38,296 nucleotides of DNA from Psychrobium sp. (GCA_013214905.1 JABSRV010000013.1:1-38296); one strand, 5' to 3'. Positions 10,101 through 19,833 are shown, numbered from the stretch's first letter. Numbers and translations: made by a program. Notes: generated from the letters alone by a model not told the origin.

Positions 10101-10918
10101 CTAGCTTGCTGCGCTAGTTGTTGATCTAACCATTGCACCTGTTGTTGTTGCTGCGAAATTCTTGCCAGCGCTTCATTAACACCGCCAATTTTTTGTGCCA
10201 ATTGTTGTTGTTGTTCTTGGGACAATAAACTGACATCACCCTGCTTTGACTGCAGCAGTTGTAAATTATGCTCCTGCTCTTTTGCCGTCGTAAATGCCTT
10301 TTTAGATAATTGAGAATAAAGCTGCGTGCCAGTAATACGCTCAAGTAGATCTGAACGCTCTTTAGCCGGCGCTTTCAAAAATGCAGCAAAGTCGCCTTGC
10401 GCCAATAATACTGAGCGTTTAAATTGCTCGTAATTAAGACCAATAAGCGATTCAATGATGGCTAATACTTCGGTTTTTTTACTGGCAATCACTTGCTCTT
10501 TTTGACAATCAAACAGCTGCATTTCTTGCGCTTGAAAACGGCCACTAGCACTGCCTCTAGCTCGTTTAACTGACCAACGAGCGCTATATTTCTGACCATT
10601 ATCTAATTGAAAAACCACTTGAGCAAAACCACTGGCCGCCCCTCGGGTTAATATATGGCGTACGTCATTGCTTTTCAGCCTTTCACTTTCCTGCGTATCC
10701 ACATGGCCGATTGAGGGGACGCGACGATTAGTACTAAAACGTGGCATCGCGTCAAACAAACTTAGGCAAATGGCGTCCAGTAAGGTGCTCTTGCCCGACC
10801 CTGTATTACCACAAATGGCAAATAAACCGGCGTCAGCTAAGACACCTTGCGCAAAATCAATATGAAACGGCGCCGCTAAACTCGCTAAATTCTCACCGTC
10901 TAAGGAAATGATTTTCAT
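7178..10918 (-). CDS. sbcC: SbcC, AAA/SMC-like subunit of the SbcCD nuclease
   Basis: Walker A 'GNTGSGKSTLLDAI', zinc hook 'CALCGSKDHP', signature 'SLSGGETFLVSLALALGL', Walker B 'LFIDEGFGTLD'; long Gln-rich coiled coil. Confidence 0.95.
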   Translation of the reverse strand: MKIISLDGENLASLAAPFHIDFAQGVLADAGLFAICGNTGSGKSTLLDAICLSLFDAMPRFSTNRRVPSIGHVDTQESERLKSNDVRHILTRGAASGFAQVVFQLDNGQKYSARWSVKRARGSASGRFQAQEMQLFDCQKEQVIASKKTEVLAIIESLIGLNYEQFKRSVLLAQGDFAAFLKAPAKERSDLLERITGTQLYSQLSKKAFTTAKEQEHNLQLLQSKQGDVSLLSQEQQQQLAQKIGGVNEALARISQQQQQVQWLDQQLAQQASLAQQMSDGQQKIVQAQNNIKQQEDNNQLVQKVELAQGANVVKVQLAQREEEYVSLVEQQSAQQTSIVAQEQTYVTTQHQVEQLKHSKTQAQTNFEQQLPELELAIRRSVEVTQLAEQLQEKQQQITVIEQQQSTLQRKLQGNESLIEQNSHVTHQLNDYVTDHQHLSLVVNQLGTIEQAMSDYLQLQQNNQQYQDQIVQDEQAQQQLSSQLIDANKELELQQKQVQDLTQQLQTYVESFSGTSLSQMESQIEALQYNHGELNKQQQLVIQALQYQHMIGQKQQQEQEIQQYLTQSRITYQNVKQQLQSHLPAAEEANRSLLQAQKVMSLSQHRKGLVVDEPCALCGSKDHPYAKELNIGDQLIAQLIERDGQLSQRSQALNTELTQLDVIGKQQAQHLTKIIDEIAELNGLLNEMSLGDVSKAMLAKVDEQLAQTKLEIEQAKTQYQQVSQLVEQARVLEQKVTNEQHQVEIGKQHIDNLQHKTRSLDGDLLLAKQYSKQFLAQMHERIGFLQDLYGAANWSEILSDTVLIGDFKRQMANDVEQFIEKSNYLNQLNSEALELSQNNIALTQQIQHLTQQLQPLKQQYEANQTQHAQWQAQLTSLTDGQDPVHYKKALEEQLNQLSQACNNAELALMNSHNEILVQQNNLQQISQHLVALNGDVLTLQDDWIAWQRKLGINADELNALLNYDHQWLLKQRQQQAALLQHYHQVQAVLKEQQQRLDEGRVALNAKDELLLQLCPELSPKPSLSDCGQREMLLKSIAAQHKQYSEEQFNYRSALEQHNQSMIRHGQLQQEIEEQSATTQLWLEMKDLIGSADGAKFRTFAQSLTLEQMLVSANHHLKELAPRYLLQRVPGAELDLQMIDQDMGDEVRSIDSLSGGETFLVSLALALGLGSITSLQTKINTLFIDEGFGTLDPDTLEVALSCLDSLQASGRQIGIISHVQGLVERVGTRIQITALGNGQSKIELLAR

Positions 10919-10950
10919 TGAATGGAGTAATCCCTATTTATTGTTCTGGG

Positions 10951-12195
10951 TTATGGTTCTGAGTTATCTTGCTGACAATCGCTAAGCAGCTGGCTAAACG
11001 CCGACAAATATTTTGCTTCTGGCTGCTTATTATATTGCTGAAAATACTTTAATGAAAAAACATGTTCCGGCTGCAATTGTTCTAATATTTCGCCATCAAA
11101 TGCCGGCGTTTTAGCATCTTTTTCATGATATTGGCTAGTAATCTTAACTAATCGCACGGGCTTGTCCTGCAATGCCTGATTAATTTTCTCACGTAACATC
11201 GCTTGAGGTTTGTCTAGTAATACCACCACCTCTAACAGGGGTTGTAAATGTGGGTCAAGCCAAGGCAAATCAATGTTGGCAAGCAGCGCTAATACTTCAT
11301 CCAACGGCTGCGCTATACTTGGTATTTTCATTAACTGCACGGTTCTTGGAATGTGCAGGCTATTCACCGAACTTAGCTTGCCCTCAGAAAAATCGACGAC
11401 TTTAACTTGATGTTTATAGTCTTTTTCTGCCAATGACATGGGGATAACCGATCCCGAATAATAAACGTTTTGACCACCCAATTGCTGAGGCTTATGTAAG
11501 TGCCCAAGTGCCGTATAATCAAAACGCGTCGCAAATATATCAATCGGCAAGGCATGTTGATTGCCCCCCAATATACGCCGTTCAGACATTTCACTAATTT
11601 GACTCGACACTAAATACGCATGAGCCATCGCAACACTGGCCTGGTCATCGTTATTTCGCCGTGCAATTTCGTCGCCGATTTGCTGATAGACTCTTTCGAC
11701 GCCTGCCACCAGTTTGTCGTTAACGTCCTTGTCTAAGGTACTTAAATCAAGGTCGCCAGCGCGCAAAAAAGGCACCGCAGCCACTCTAACCGCGACTTCA
11801 CCCGTTTTATCTTTTAACTCAATAATTAATTTATCAAGATCTAGACTATTATCGTCATGACGAGGTAAGGCGCCGATAAGGTGAATATCAAACGCCCTGA
11901 GTAGATGATCTGGCGCGTCAAGTTTACTCGGTGAGTCATGGTTGCCCGCCATCAATAATAAATCAAGGGAAGGCAATGACTGCTTCACTTTGGCTAAAAA
12001 TTGATACAGTAAACGCCATGACCATGCGGGCGGATTAGCGCTGTCAAATATATCGCCAGCAACAATCAATGCGTCCGCTTGTTGTTCTTTAAGCTGTTCA
12101 AACAACCAGTTTAAAAAAGCTTGTTGCTCAAACTCACGTGAGATACCCAATAATTGATGCCCGAGGTGCCAGTCTGACGTATGAAAAATTCGCAT
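10951..12195 (-). CDS. sbcD: Exonuclease subunit SbcD
   Basis: 'MRIFHTSDWHLGHQL', 'VAGDIFD', 'MAGNHDSPSKL', 'ALGHLHKPQ'; adjacent to sbcC. Confidence 0.95.
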   Translation of the reverse strand: MRIFHTSDWHLGHQLLGISREFEQQAFLNWLFEQLKEQQADALIVAGDIFDSANPPAWSWRLLYQFLAKVKQSLPSLDLLLMAGNHDSPSKLDAPDHLLRAFDIHLIGALPRHDDNSLDLDKLIIELKDKTGEVAVRVAAVPFLRAGDLDLSTLDKDVNDKLVAGVERVYQQIGDEIARRNNDDQASVAMAHAYLVSSQISEMSERRILGGNQHALPIDIFATRFDYTALGHLHKPQQLGGQNVYYSGSVIPMSLAEKDYKHQVKVVDFSEGKLSSVNSLHIPRTVQLMKIPSIAQPLDEVLALLANIDLPWLDPHLQPLLEVVVLLDKPQAMLREKINQALQDKPVRLVKITSQYHEKDAKTPAFDGEILEQLQPEHVFSLKYFQQYNKQPEAKYLSAFSQLLSDCQQDNSEP

Positions 12196-12408
12196 AGTAC
12201 TTTATCTAATTCCCTGCGCTAATTTTTTGCTATTTTGAGTAGATTCAACTATTTTTAAAGCTAATCACATCATAGTTTCAATATTTAGACGCGTTATTTT
12301 AACGTGATGGCGTTGACTATACGCAAAGTGATTACGGTTGCAATAATTGCATGATGATTTAACAAAATCAGTGAGATTTTTATATTTTACCATTAATGGA
12401 GATTAAGA

Positions 12409-14085
12409 ATGGCGACAGTCAGCATTTCGAATCGACTGCTAAGCAGGGTTCTGTCTTCATATATTATTCTTTCATTTAGCGTAACGTTATTGCAAGTCGC
12501 ATTTACCTATGTTTCGGTAAAAAGTGAAATGTATAAAGAAGTTCAACAACTGGAAAAAACGATCAGTGTCAGCCTTAGTCAGGCGATTTGGGAGTTAAAC
12601 GAAGAACAAATTGCTGCGATAGGCAACGGTCTGGTTGAAATGACACTCGTTAAAGCCGTATTGATTCAGGATGAAATGAGCAAAGAAATATTTATCAGTG
12701 GCATGCTCGAAGGTTTTGAAACCTCAGAAAATCAGTCTCTAAATACAGCTAAAAAAGTCCAATATAACGAACTGTTTGGCTTAGAAAATCAGCTATCTTT
12801 TAGCTTGTCTGGCACACCAACCCATGTCGGTCGCATCATTATTTTCTCTAGTTATTCTACAATTTACAACAAAGTGATGGTGCAGGTGCTTTTCCCAATC
12901 ATTGGTTTACTCATCAGTATTTTGTTGTTGAGTTTTTTGATCAAACGATTATTTCACCGTCTGCTTACTAGCCCTCTTGAACAGTTAAGTTACGGCATTG
13001 CACAAATTGATTTAGAAAACTTAAGCCAATCACGACTAATACCGCCAAGTGAGCAACAAGACGAACTTAACATGCTGACCCATTCCTTTAATTTAATGTT
13101 AGTTAAATTAGAAGAATACAAACTTAATCTTGAGAAAACTAAATTAGCACTAGTCAACGCCAATAAAAAACTTGATTTGCAAAACATGTCACTTGAGCAA
13201 GAGGTCAGTAAAAAGACCGCGAATCTTAGTCTTGCAATCTCAGAGCTAGCACAACAAAAAACCGAATTAGAAGAAAGCGAGCGTGAATTAATTGACTCGC
13301 TTACGCGCTTAAAACAAACACAAACGCAACTGGTACATTCAGAGAAAATGGCGTCTCTAGGCAGTCTAGTTGCTGGTATTTCACATGAAATAAATACTCC
13401 AGTGGGTATCGGCGTCACCGCGGTCTCCTATTTAACCGAATGTGTTGGCAACTTAGATATCGCCATTAAAAACAAAACGTTAACTAAAACCCACATGGGG
13501 AAATTTATTGATGACGCCAACAACAGTTGCTCGTTATTAACCACCAACTTAAATAAAGCGTCGCAACTCATTCAAAGTTTTAAAGACATCGCGGTTGATC
13601 AAACAAGCGAAGCGATTAGAGATGTTAATTTGTTTGACTACCTCAACGAAGTCATCACCTCATTACAGCCTAAATTAAAACGCACACAGCATAGAATTAT
13701 TGTCGAAGGCGATAAAGATATTGTGATCCATTGCCGAGCGGGTTCATTATCACAAATGTTCACCAATCTTATCCTTAATTCACTAGTGCATGCGTTCGAC
13801 GATATTACAAAGGGCGACATGACCTTTCATTTGAGTCGTGACGAAACGCTGGTCTATATCACCTACCAAGACAATGGTAGCGGCGTTAGCCAAGATAACT
13901 TGAAGCAACTTTTTGAACCATTCTTCACCACCAAACGTGGCCAAGGTGGCAGCGGGCTTGGCACTCATATTTTGTACAACATTGTGAACCAATCTCTCAA
14001 TGGTAAAATTAGCGCGCAAAGCGAACTCGGTGACGGACTAAAATATTCAATTCAATTTCCATTATCTCAAATTAATAGTAAATAA
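12409..14085 (+). CDS. Sensor histidine kinase with periplasmic sensor, HAMP and HisKA/HATPase
   Basis: 'SEKMASLGSLVAGISHEINTPVGIGVT', 'NLILNSLVHAFDD', 'YQDNGSGVSQDNLKQLFEPFFTTKRGQGGSGLG'; two TM segments and a coiled coil. No adjacent response regulator. Confidence 0.88.
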   Translation: MATVSISNRLLSRVLSSYIILSFSVTLLQVAFTYVSVKSEMYKEVQQLEKTISVSLSQAIWELNEEQIAAIGNGLVEMTLVKAVLIQDEMSKEIFISGMLEGFETSENQSLNTAKKVQYNELFGLENQLSFSLSGTPTHVGRIIIFSSYSTIYNKVMVQVLFPIIGLLISILLLSFLIKRLFHRLLTSPLEQLSYGIAQIDLENLSQSRLIPPSEQQDELNMLTHSFNLMLVKLEEYKLNLEKTKLALVNANKKLDLQNMSLEQEVSKKTANLSLAISELAQQKTELEESERELIDSLTRLKQTQTQLVHSEKMASLGSLVAGISHEINTPVGIGVTAVSYLTECVGNLDIAIKNKTLTKTHMGKFIDDANNSCSLLTTNLNKASQLIQSFKDIAVDQTSEAIRDVNLFDYLNEVITSLQPKLKRTQHRIIVEGDKDIVIHCRAGSLSQMFTNLILNSLVHAFDDITKGDMTFHLSRDETLVYITYQDNGSGVSQDNLKQLFEPFFTTKRGQGGSGLGTHILYNIVNQSLNGKISAQSELGDGLKYSIQFPLSQINSK

Positions 14086-14247
14086 AAATCTTCATTAAAT
14101 TTGCCGAGTAAGTTGTGATTGCTAACTCTGAAACTTTTCCCTACACTCTATGCCATTCTCCTTTTAAACGATTTACGGATCGTTTTTCAACCAATTGTAT
14201 TAATGAAGTGACCAATTTTGTAGTGAGGATAAACGGATTAGAGCACA

Positions 14248-14338
14248 TGTTCATAGTTCCAGACTGAACATAAGCACCCACATCCTTGTGGGCGAAGCAT
14301 TTATTTCTTATTGTAGTTATTCTACAAAGAAAATAAAT
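14248..14338. repeat. Cluster of three stem-loops in the intergenic region upstream of rdgC
   Basis: TGTTCA...TGAACA (14248-14270), CCCACA-tcct-TGTGGG (14277-14292), ATTTATTTCTTATTGTAG-ttatt-CTACAAAGAAAATAAAT (about 14299-14338). Confidence 0.6.
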
Positions 14339-14358
14339 AACGCCGCTATTATTCGTTT

Positions 14359-14517
14359 ATACCAATTCCATTAATTATGTGATCTTGTTGTGCGACGAAA
14401 AAATCAGCTAGAACAAGGCGCTCGATTGACTAATAGCTGGCTATTAGGATAGAGAGCAACGATGTAATAGTTAATTTTAACAAGCACAAGTTATCAGATC
14501 ATTACTGGAATTAGTAT
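14359..14517. mobile_element. 159-bp MITE-like palindromic element, copy A
   Basis: Ends ataccaattcc...ggaattagtat; core 'aggcgctcgattgactaatagctggctattaggatagagagcaacgatgta' is shared without gaps with copy B at 26610-26768. Confidence 0.75.
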
Positions 14518-14577
14518 TTCACCATGAAAAATGATCAAAGCGTTTGTGCCATTGGTATTACTTATAAAGTGACTATT

Positions 14578-15495
14578 ATGTGGTTTAAAAATTTAATTGT
14601 TTATCGTTTATCCAAGCCTATTGACCTAACACCCGATCAACTTGAAACTCGTTTAGAAGAGTTTTCATTTCATCCCTGTACCAGCCAAGAGCAAAGCAAG
14701 TTTGGCTGGGGCAAGCCAATGGGTAAACACGGCGACTCATTAATTCATGTCACCGACGGTAATATCTTATTGTGTGCGCGCAAAGAAGATAAGATGCTAC
14801 CTGCCTCTGTGATAAAAGAAGCACTGGACGAGAAAGTTGAAAAAATAGAACAAGCGACGTCACGCCCGGTTAAGAAAAAAGAAAAAGACGCATTAAAAGA
14901 AGAAATTATTCATACGTTGTTGCCGCGTGCATTTTCTAGAATGGGTTCAACTTTCGCCTACATCTCGCCAAAGATGAACTTAATCATTGTTAATGCATCA
15001 AGCCATAACAAAGCTGAAGATTTACTCGCTTTATTACGTAAATCAATAGGTTCATTAGCGGTGCTACCTGTGCAAAGTAAATCACCTATCGATCAAACCA
15101 TGACTCAGTGGTTAACCGATGATGTATCGACCCACCCTTTTAGTCTGTTAGAAGAAGCTGAGCTGAAAAGCCCATTAGAAAATGGCGCGATAATTCGTTG
15201 TAAGAATCAAGATTTGATATGCAACGAGCTAAAAGCCCATATTGAAAACGGCATGTTTGCGGTTAAAGTGGCGATGCAATATGGCGAGTCCATGAGCTTT
15301 GTGCTTAGTGAAGATTTGACCATTAAACGCGTTAAGTTCACTGACGTAGTGACCGAGCAGCAAGAAGATCAAGATAAGGATGATAGAGCGGCCTGTTTCG
15401 ATGCGGATTTTTCTATTATGGCGGGAGAATTTGAAACCTTTATCCCTGCATTACTTGAATTACTTGGCGGTGAAGAAGTCGCTAACGCTGAATAA
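14578..15495 (+). CDS. rdgC: Recombination-associated protein RdgC
   Basis: 'MWFKNLIVYRLSKPIDL', 'FGWGKPMGKHGDSLIH', 'LLCARKEDKMLPASVIKEAL', 'EKDALKEEIIHTLLPRAFSR'; internal ATG chosen by similarity to the conserved N-terminus. Confidence 0.95.
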   Translation: MWFKNLIVYRLSKPIDLTPDQLETRLEEFSFHPCTSQEQSKFGWGKPMGKHGDSLIHVTDGNILLCARKEDKMLPASVIKEALDEKVEKIEQATSRPVKKKEKDALKEEIIHTLLPRAFSRMGSTFAYISPKMNLIIVNASSHNKAEDLLALLRKSIGSLAVLPVQSKSPIDQTMTQWLTDDVSTHPFSLLEEAELKSPLENGAIIRCKNQDLICNELKAHIENGMFAVKVAMQYGESMSFVLSEDLTIKRVKFTDVVTEQQEDQDKDDRAACFDADFSIMAGEFETFIPALLELLGGEEVANAE

Positions 15496-15518
15496 TTAAC
15501 TAAACCTGCAGGCTTTGT

Positions 15519-15554
15519 AAAAGGGCGTAGATAATATTATCTACGCCCTTTTTA
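15519..15554. terminator. Rho-independent terminator after rdgC, perfect loopless palindrome
   Basis: AAAAGGGCGTAGATAAT|ATTATCTACGCCCTTTT followed by T. Confidence 0.85.
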
Positions 15555-15648
15555 GATCATGAGTCTTTGTACCTAGAATCAGTAGTCGAACCACGGATAA
15601 TAGCGCAGCTCCTTGATTCGCGTCTAACCGCTGAATCTAGCTTAAAAT

Positions 15649-17436
15649 CTAATCTTTCTTTTCTTTTTTCTCTGGGAAATCTACCCCTAACCACGCTTTA
15701 AAGAAGGATTTTTGCGCCTTAGTCGCGTCCTTCACTGTTTTTACTTGCGGTATTTTGTCCATTTTCTCAGCAAAAGTTAGACTCTTCTCTTCTAAACGAT
15801 CACGTCTAAACAAACTTAAGGTCACTGTTTCACCCGCTTTATATTGCGCTAAACGTGTTTTAAGACTGCTTTGAGTTATCTTAAGACCATTAATCGCGAC
15901 GATTTGATCACCCGTTGTCAGCCCTGCCTGCCATGCGACTGAGTCTTTAACCACGCGTGTAAGTGTTACTAAACCGCCACTATCGCGACTAGAGAAACCT
16001 GTGTCAGCAATGCCTTTACTTTTCTTAGGGTATGAGAAGGTTAATCCTGCATTTTCTAATAACGCGTCAAAATCAATCGATAACGGCGTTTCAACATTTT
16101 GCTGCCACCAGGTGCTGTAATCTTTACCCGTTAATGATTTAGCCAAGTTTTTAACGTCTTGTGCATTAAAAGATTTTGGTAAACGATGTTGCTGATATAA
16201 CGCGTTATGCAGCTCGCTATAACCCGCCTTAAGATTACTGTCTTTAAGCATTTGAAAGTCTAACGCCAACGACGCCATGAAACCTTCCGAATAAATATTT
16301 ACACTGTGGTTATTAGCAAAATCACCGCCTTTAGCAATCCAACTTTCATGGCTAGACTCGTTAACCGATTGCACTTTCCGACCAGGCTTATGGGTGTGAC
16401 CATCGATTCTTTTGGCTAACTGCTCAAAGAACTCTTTTTGCTTCATTAATCCAGCTTGCAACAACAAGTGACTTTGGAAATAGCTTGTTGAGCCTTCCGA
16501 AATCCATAACAGATCAGTGTAATTCTCTTTTTGGTAATCATAAGTCGCCAAGTCACCGGGACGGTAAGCCTTAACATTCCACGTATGCACTAATTCATGT
16601 GCTGCCGTGCCTAAAAAGCTAAGGTATTGCTTACGCGGTGCGAACGTAAAACGATTGCGTTGAATAATCGTTGAGTTTAAATGCTCAGTCGCCCCACGCG
16701 CGCCAGTTGTCGCGTGTACCATAAATACGTATTTGTCGTATGGATAACCCTGCCAAATATTTTGGCTAGTCGACACTAATTTCTTTAAATCTTCAGCCAT
16801 CTTAGGCGCGTCGTAGTTGCCTTCGCCCCAAATAACTAATTGGTAATCTTTACCATCTTCTTTAAAATCAAATACGGTGCTAATGCCCGTCTCAATTGGT
16901 GAGTCAACCAATACATCATAATTGTCAGCTACAAAATGATGAGTGCCTGCACTGTCCATGCCTGAATAACTTTTCCAGCTTTTAGGCACGTTTAACTTCA
17001 CTGATACATCTTCATTACGGCGCGCAGGATCGTACATGAACACACCAGTGGCATCGAGATACGCATGAGTATCATCGATATGGCGCGTACGCAGGCCAAG
17101 TTCGTTTGCGTAAACACTGTAAGATACTGTGATAGCACTCTTATTTGGGTTAATAATCTCCCAACTAGACTTATCTGTATGTTGCCAGCTTAATTTATTT
17201 CCCTTGTCATCAACGGCCTCAAAATCTCTCACGCCGTTGGCCAAGTCTAGTATTTGGTATTTCCCTGTGCGCCACGCAGGCATCATCACCGTTGCGTCAC
17301 CGCTGCCAGCAGGCAATGTCATGGTGATTTCCCCCATGTGGTGTTCAGGCGTAGATAAATCAATTTTATAGTCAACGGTGGCACTTGCGCCAAAACTTGC
17401 TAGCAATAATGCAGCAATACTTAATTTTGTTTTCAT
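15649..17436 (-). CDS. M61-family (glycyl aminopeptidase-like) metallopeptidase with C-terminal PDZ domain, secreted
   Basis: HExxH motif 'AAHELVHTWNVKAYRP', 'LLWISEGSTSYF', PDZ 'KDSVAWQAGLTTGDQIVAINGLKI'; signal peptide from internal ATG MKTKLSIAALLLASFGASA. Confidence 0.9.
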   Translation of the reverse strand: MKTKLSIAALLLASFGASATVDYKIDLSTPEHHMGEITMTLPAGSGDATVMMPAWRTGKYQILDLANGVRDFEAVDDKGNKLSWQHTDKSSWEIINPNKSAITVSYSVYANELGLRTRHIDDTHAYLDATGVFMYDPARRNEDVSVKLNVPKSWKSYSGMDSAGTHHFVADNYDVLVDSPIETGISTVFDFKEDGKDYQLVIWGEGNYDAPKMAEDLKKLVSTSQNIWQGYPYDKYVFMVHATTGARGATEHLNSTIIQRNRFTFAPRKQYLSFLGTAAHELVHTWNVKAYRPGDLATYDYQKENYTDLLWISEGSTSYFQSHLLLQAGLMKQKEFFEQLAKRIDGHTHKPGRKVQSVNESSHESWIAKGGDFANNHSVNIYSEGFMASLALDFQMLKDSNLKAGYSELHNALYQQHRLPKSFNAQDVKNLAKSLTGKDYSTWWQQNVETPLSIDFDALLENAGLTFSYPKKSKGIADTGFSSRDSGGLVTLTRVVKDSVAWQAGLTTGDQIVAINGLKITQSSLKTRLAQYKAGETVTLSLFRRDRLEEKSLTFAEKMDKIPQVKTVKDATKAQKSFFKAWLGVDFPEKKEKKD

Positions 17437-17531
17437 TATATGATCTTGTTTTATTGTTAGAATGAGGGTATTTTTGGTTATAATATACCAATTTCTGATA
17501 ATAATAAAAATATAATAAGAAATCATAATTG

Positions 17532-19802
17532 ATGCAAAAATACAGCCTAAAGTTTATCTTATCAATGACTCTTTTCACGCTCATTTATTTGATACCTAAT
17601 GCAGTACAAGCACGAAACTTACTACATGTACCGTTAAGTAAGTTGGCGGCCCAAGTAGCTAAGTTACCGCTCGAAAAGCGTCTGCCATTTATAGAGCAAG
17701 CACTCAAGAATGCTCCCCTGACCAAAGATTTGGCCAAGCACATTACTTTATTGTTGATGAAGGGGAATTATTACTATAAAAAACAAAATAACAAACTCAT
17801 ACAAGTGATATTGGATGACGTATTTGTGTTGCTTAAGGACAAACAACTCCCTTTATTATTAGCGAACACTCATTATTTGCATGCGATGAATAAAAGCATG
17901 TTGCAGCGCCAATATGACGAAGCAACAGCAATATTCAAAACGGCCATTAGCACGCTTCAACAAAATTCGTTTTTAAACGAACAGCAGTTGCCCGCACAAA
18001 AGCTATTATTGGCATCAACCTACAAACTAGCCTCTTTGTTATTATTGTTGCAACAACCAGACAATGCGAAAAGCTATTTAATGGAGGCAAAAATACTTGC
18101 AGCAACACTCAATGATAGCGAATATCAAATAAATGCAGCAATGAAGTTAAGCCAGTATTACGTTGCGACAGATCAATTAGTTAAAGCAGAACAAGAGTTA
18201 ATGGCGACTTACCAGCTAGCACTCGCTCAAAAAAGTAACAGACTTAGCATTGTATTGGTGCAGTTTTCACGCTTTTATCGTAAGAATCAACAATTTGAAT
18301 TAGCGATAGAATATGCATTAAAAGCCGTAGATTTGGCCAGAGAAAGTTATATTGGCATTACTGTTGATTCTCCTTTGCCAGCACGCATTAGACAAGCTGA
18401 CGTCGCATCATCCGTTTATAATAATCTAGCAATTTGTTATGAAGAGTCCGGTGATCTTAATTTAGCCATGGTGCATTATCTCAACATTATTAATTCATTA
18501 AAAATCAATACTAGAAATATATATTATTCACTGGCTCACCATAATCTTGGCCAGCTCTATAAAAAACAGCAAAATCTCGCTAAGGCTTTGTATTACTTTA
18601 AAATTTCTGGTGAACATTTCAAGGAAATTGGCCACCAATTTTATTTATTATCCAATAATTTAAGTTTAGCTGACGTTTATATGCAGCAAAAGAATTACCA
18701 ACAAGCCATTGTTATTGCAGAAAAAGCATTGATTATTGCCAAAGAACGTAAGGCGTTAGCCCTGCAGAAAACCGCACACCAGTATTTAAGTGAAAGCTAC
18801 CTTCAAACACAGCAATATCAGCAAGCCAGTATCCATTATGCTGCGTTATTGATCATAACAGTGCGCCAGCAGGCTCGATTAGAAGAGAAAATAGTCGCGT
18901 TGAAAAATAAACCGCAGCCGCAAAGCATCAACCTGCAGCAACAAATAGCGCAACTCAATGATGAGCTGGCGCAGAGTCAAAAAGACAATGAAAAGGCAAT
19001 CACCGTGCTTAGTTTATTAAAACTTGTCATTGTATTACTTGGCATTACTTTCCTTATCTTTGCGCTACGGCTTAAGCTAACGAAAAAACCTGAAAATATG
19101 GTTAACCATGTCCAGCGATCGCTAACGCGTTATAATATATCCTTCATTGCTAATACCGCACATTTCCTTCAAATTTTTCAAGAGAACTACGCCAGTCGGC
19201 AATATTTGATGACGTTAGAAGTCATGAAAATTGATGCGTTATTTAAATACATGAATTATGAACAAGCGAGCCAATTGATCGAGCAATGGTTTATCGAATT
19301 ATCAAATGTCATTAAGCAAGACATTTATTTACTCAATAGTTCAACCATCATTTTCGCGGCGAGCATACAAGACAGCGCTCAGCAAAATACCCAGCAAGAC
19401 ACCTCACATAACATTGGCCAATTCTTATCGTCAGTGCTGCAAAACATAAATGAGGCGATGCCAATTCAGCTGCAAGAGCTTAACGATGAATCTTTATTTA
19501 TTACCACAATTGGCTGCACCACTATTGATAAGGGGCACGCTGAGAATAGACTCATTGATATCACTAATTATTTAAATTTAAGCCTGACCGCGTTAAATGG
19601 GGTACAAACCATTAGCCACCAACAAAGTAATAAAAATTGGTTGTGCATCAGTCCTAAAACACCGAACATTGATATCATGTCACCAGACCGTAGCCGTTGG
19701 CTCTATGCCATTGAAAATAATTTAATGACGATGCACTGCGGCCATGATTTGACAAATGAACATACCATTGATTGGCAAACTACGTTCTACCAGATACAGT
19801 AG
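17532..19802 (+). CDS. TPR-repeat protein with signal peptide, TM helix and degenerate C-terminal domain
   Basis: Repeated TPR units ('VYNNLAICYEESGDLNLAMVHYLNII', 'AHHNLGQLYKKQQNLAKALYYFKIS', 'ADVYMQQKNYQQAIVIAEKAL'), TM 'LLKLVIVLLGITFLIFAL'. Confidence 0.8.
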   Translation: MQKYSLKFILSMTLFTLIYLIPNAVQARNLLHVPLSKLAAQVAKLPLEKRLPFIEQALKNAPLTKDLAKHITLLLMKGNYYYKKQNNKLIQVILDDVFVLLKDKQLPLLLANTHYLHAMNKSMLQRQYDEATAIFKTAISTLQQNSFLNEQQLPAQKLLLASTYKLASLLLLLQQPDNAKSYLMEAKILAATLNDSEYQINAAMKLSQYYVATDQLVKAEQELMATYQLALAQKSNRLSIVLVQFSRFYRKNQQFELAIEYALKAVDLARESYIGITVDSPLPARIRQADVASSVYNNLAICYEESGDLNLAMVHYLNIINSLKINTRNIYYSLAHHNLGQLYKKQQNLAKALYYFKISGEHFKEIGHQFYLLSNNLSLADVYMQQKNYQQAIVIAEKALIIAKERKALALQKTAHQYLSESYLQTQQYQQASIHYAALLIITVRQQARLEEKIVALKNKPQPQSINLQQQIAQLNDELAQSQKDNEKAITVLSLLKLVIVLLGITFLIFALRLKLTKKPENMVNHVQRSLTRYNISFIANTAHFLQIFQENYASRQYLMTLEVMKIDALFKYMNYEQASQLIEQWFIELSNVIKQDIYLLNSSTIIFAASIQDSAQQNTQQDTSHNIGQFLSSVLQNINEAMPIQLQELNDESLFITTIGCTTIDKGHAENRLIDITNYLNLSLTALNGVQTISHQQSNKNWLCISPKTPNIDIMSPDRSRWLYAIENNLMTMHCGHDLTNEHTIDWQTTFYQIQ

Positions 19803-19833
19803 ATCACTAACGATTATCGATGCAGGAGGCAAT

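Noticed and set aside
12990-13418. 142-aa minus-strand ORF inside the histidine kinase gene
   Set aside because: Fully antisense to a well-supported coding sequence; low-complexity Ser/Cys translation typical of a shadow ORF.
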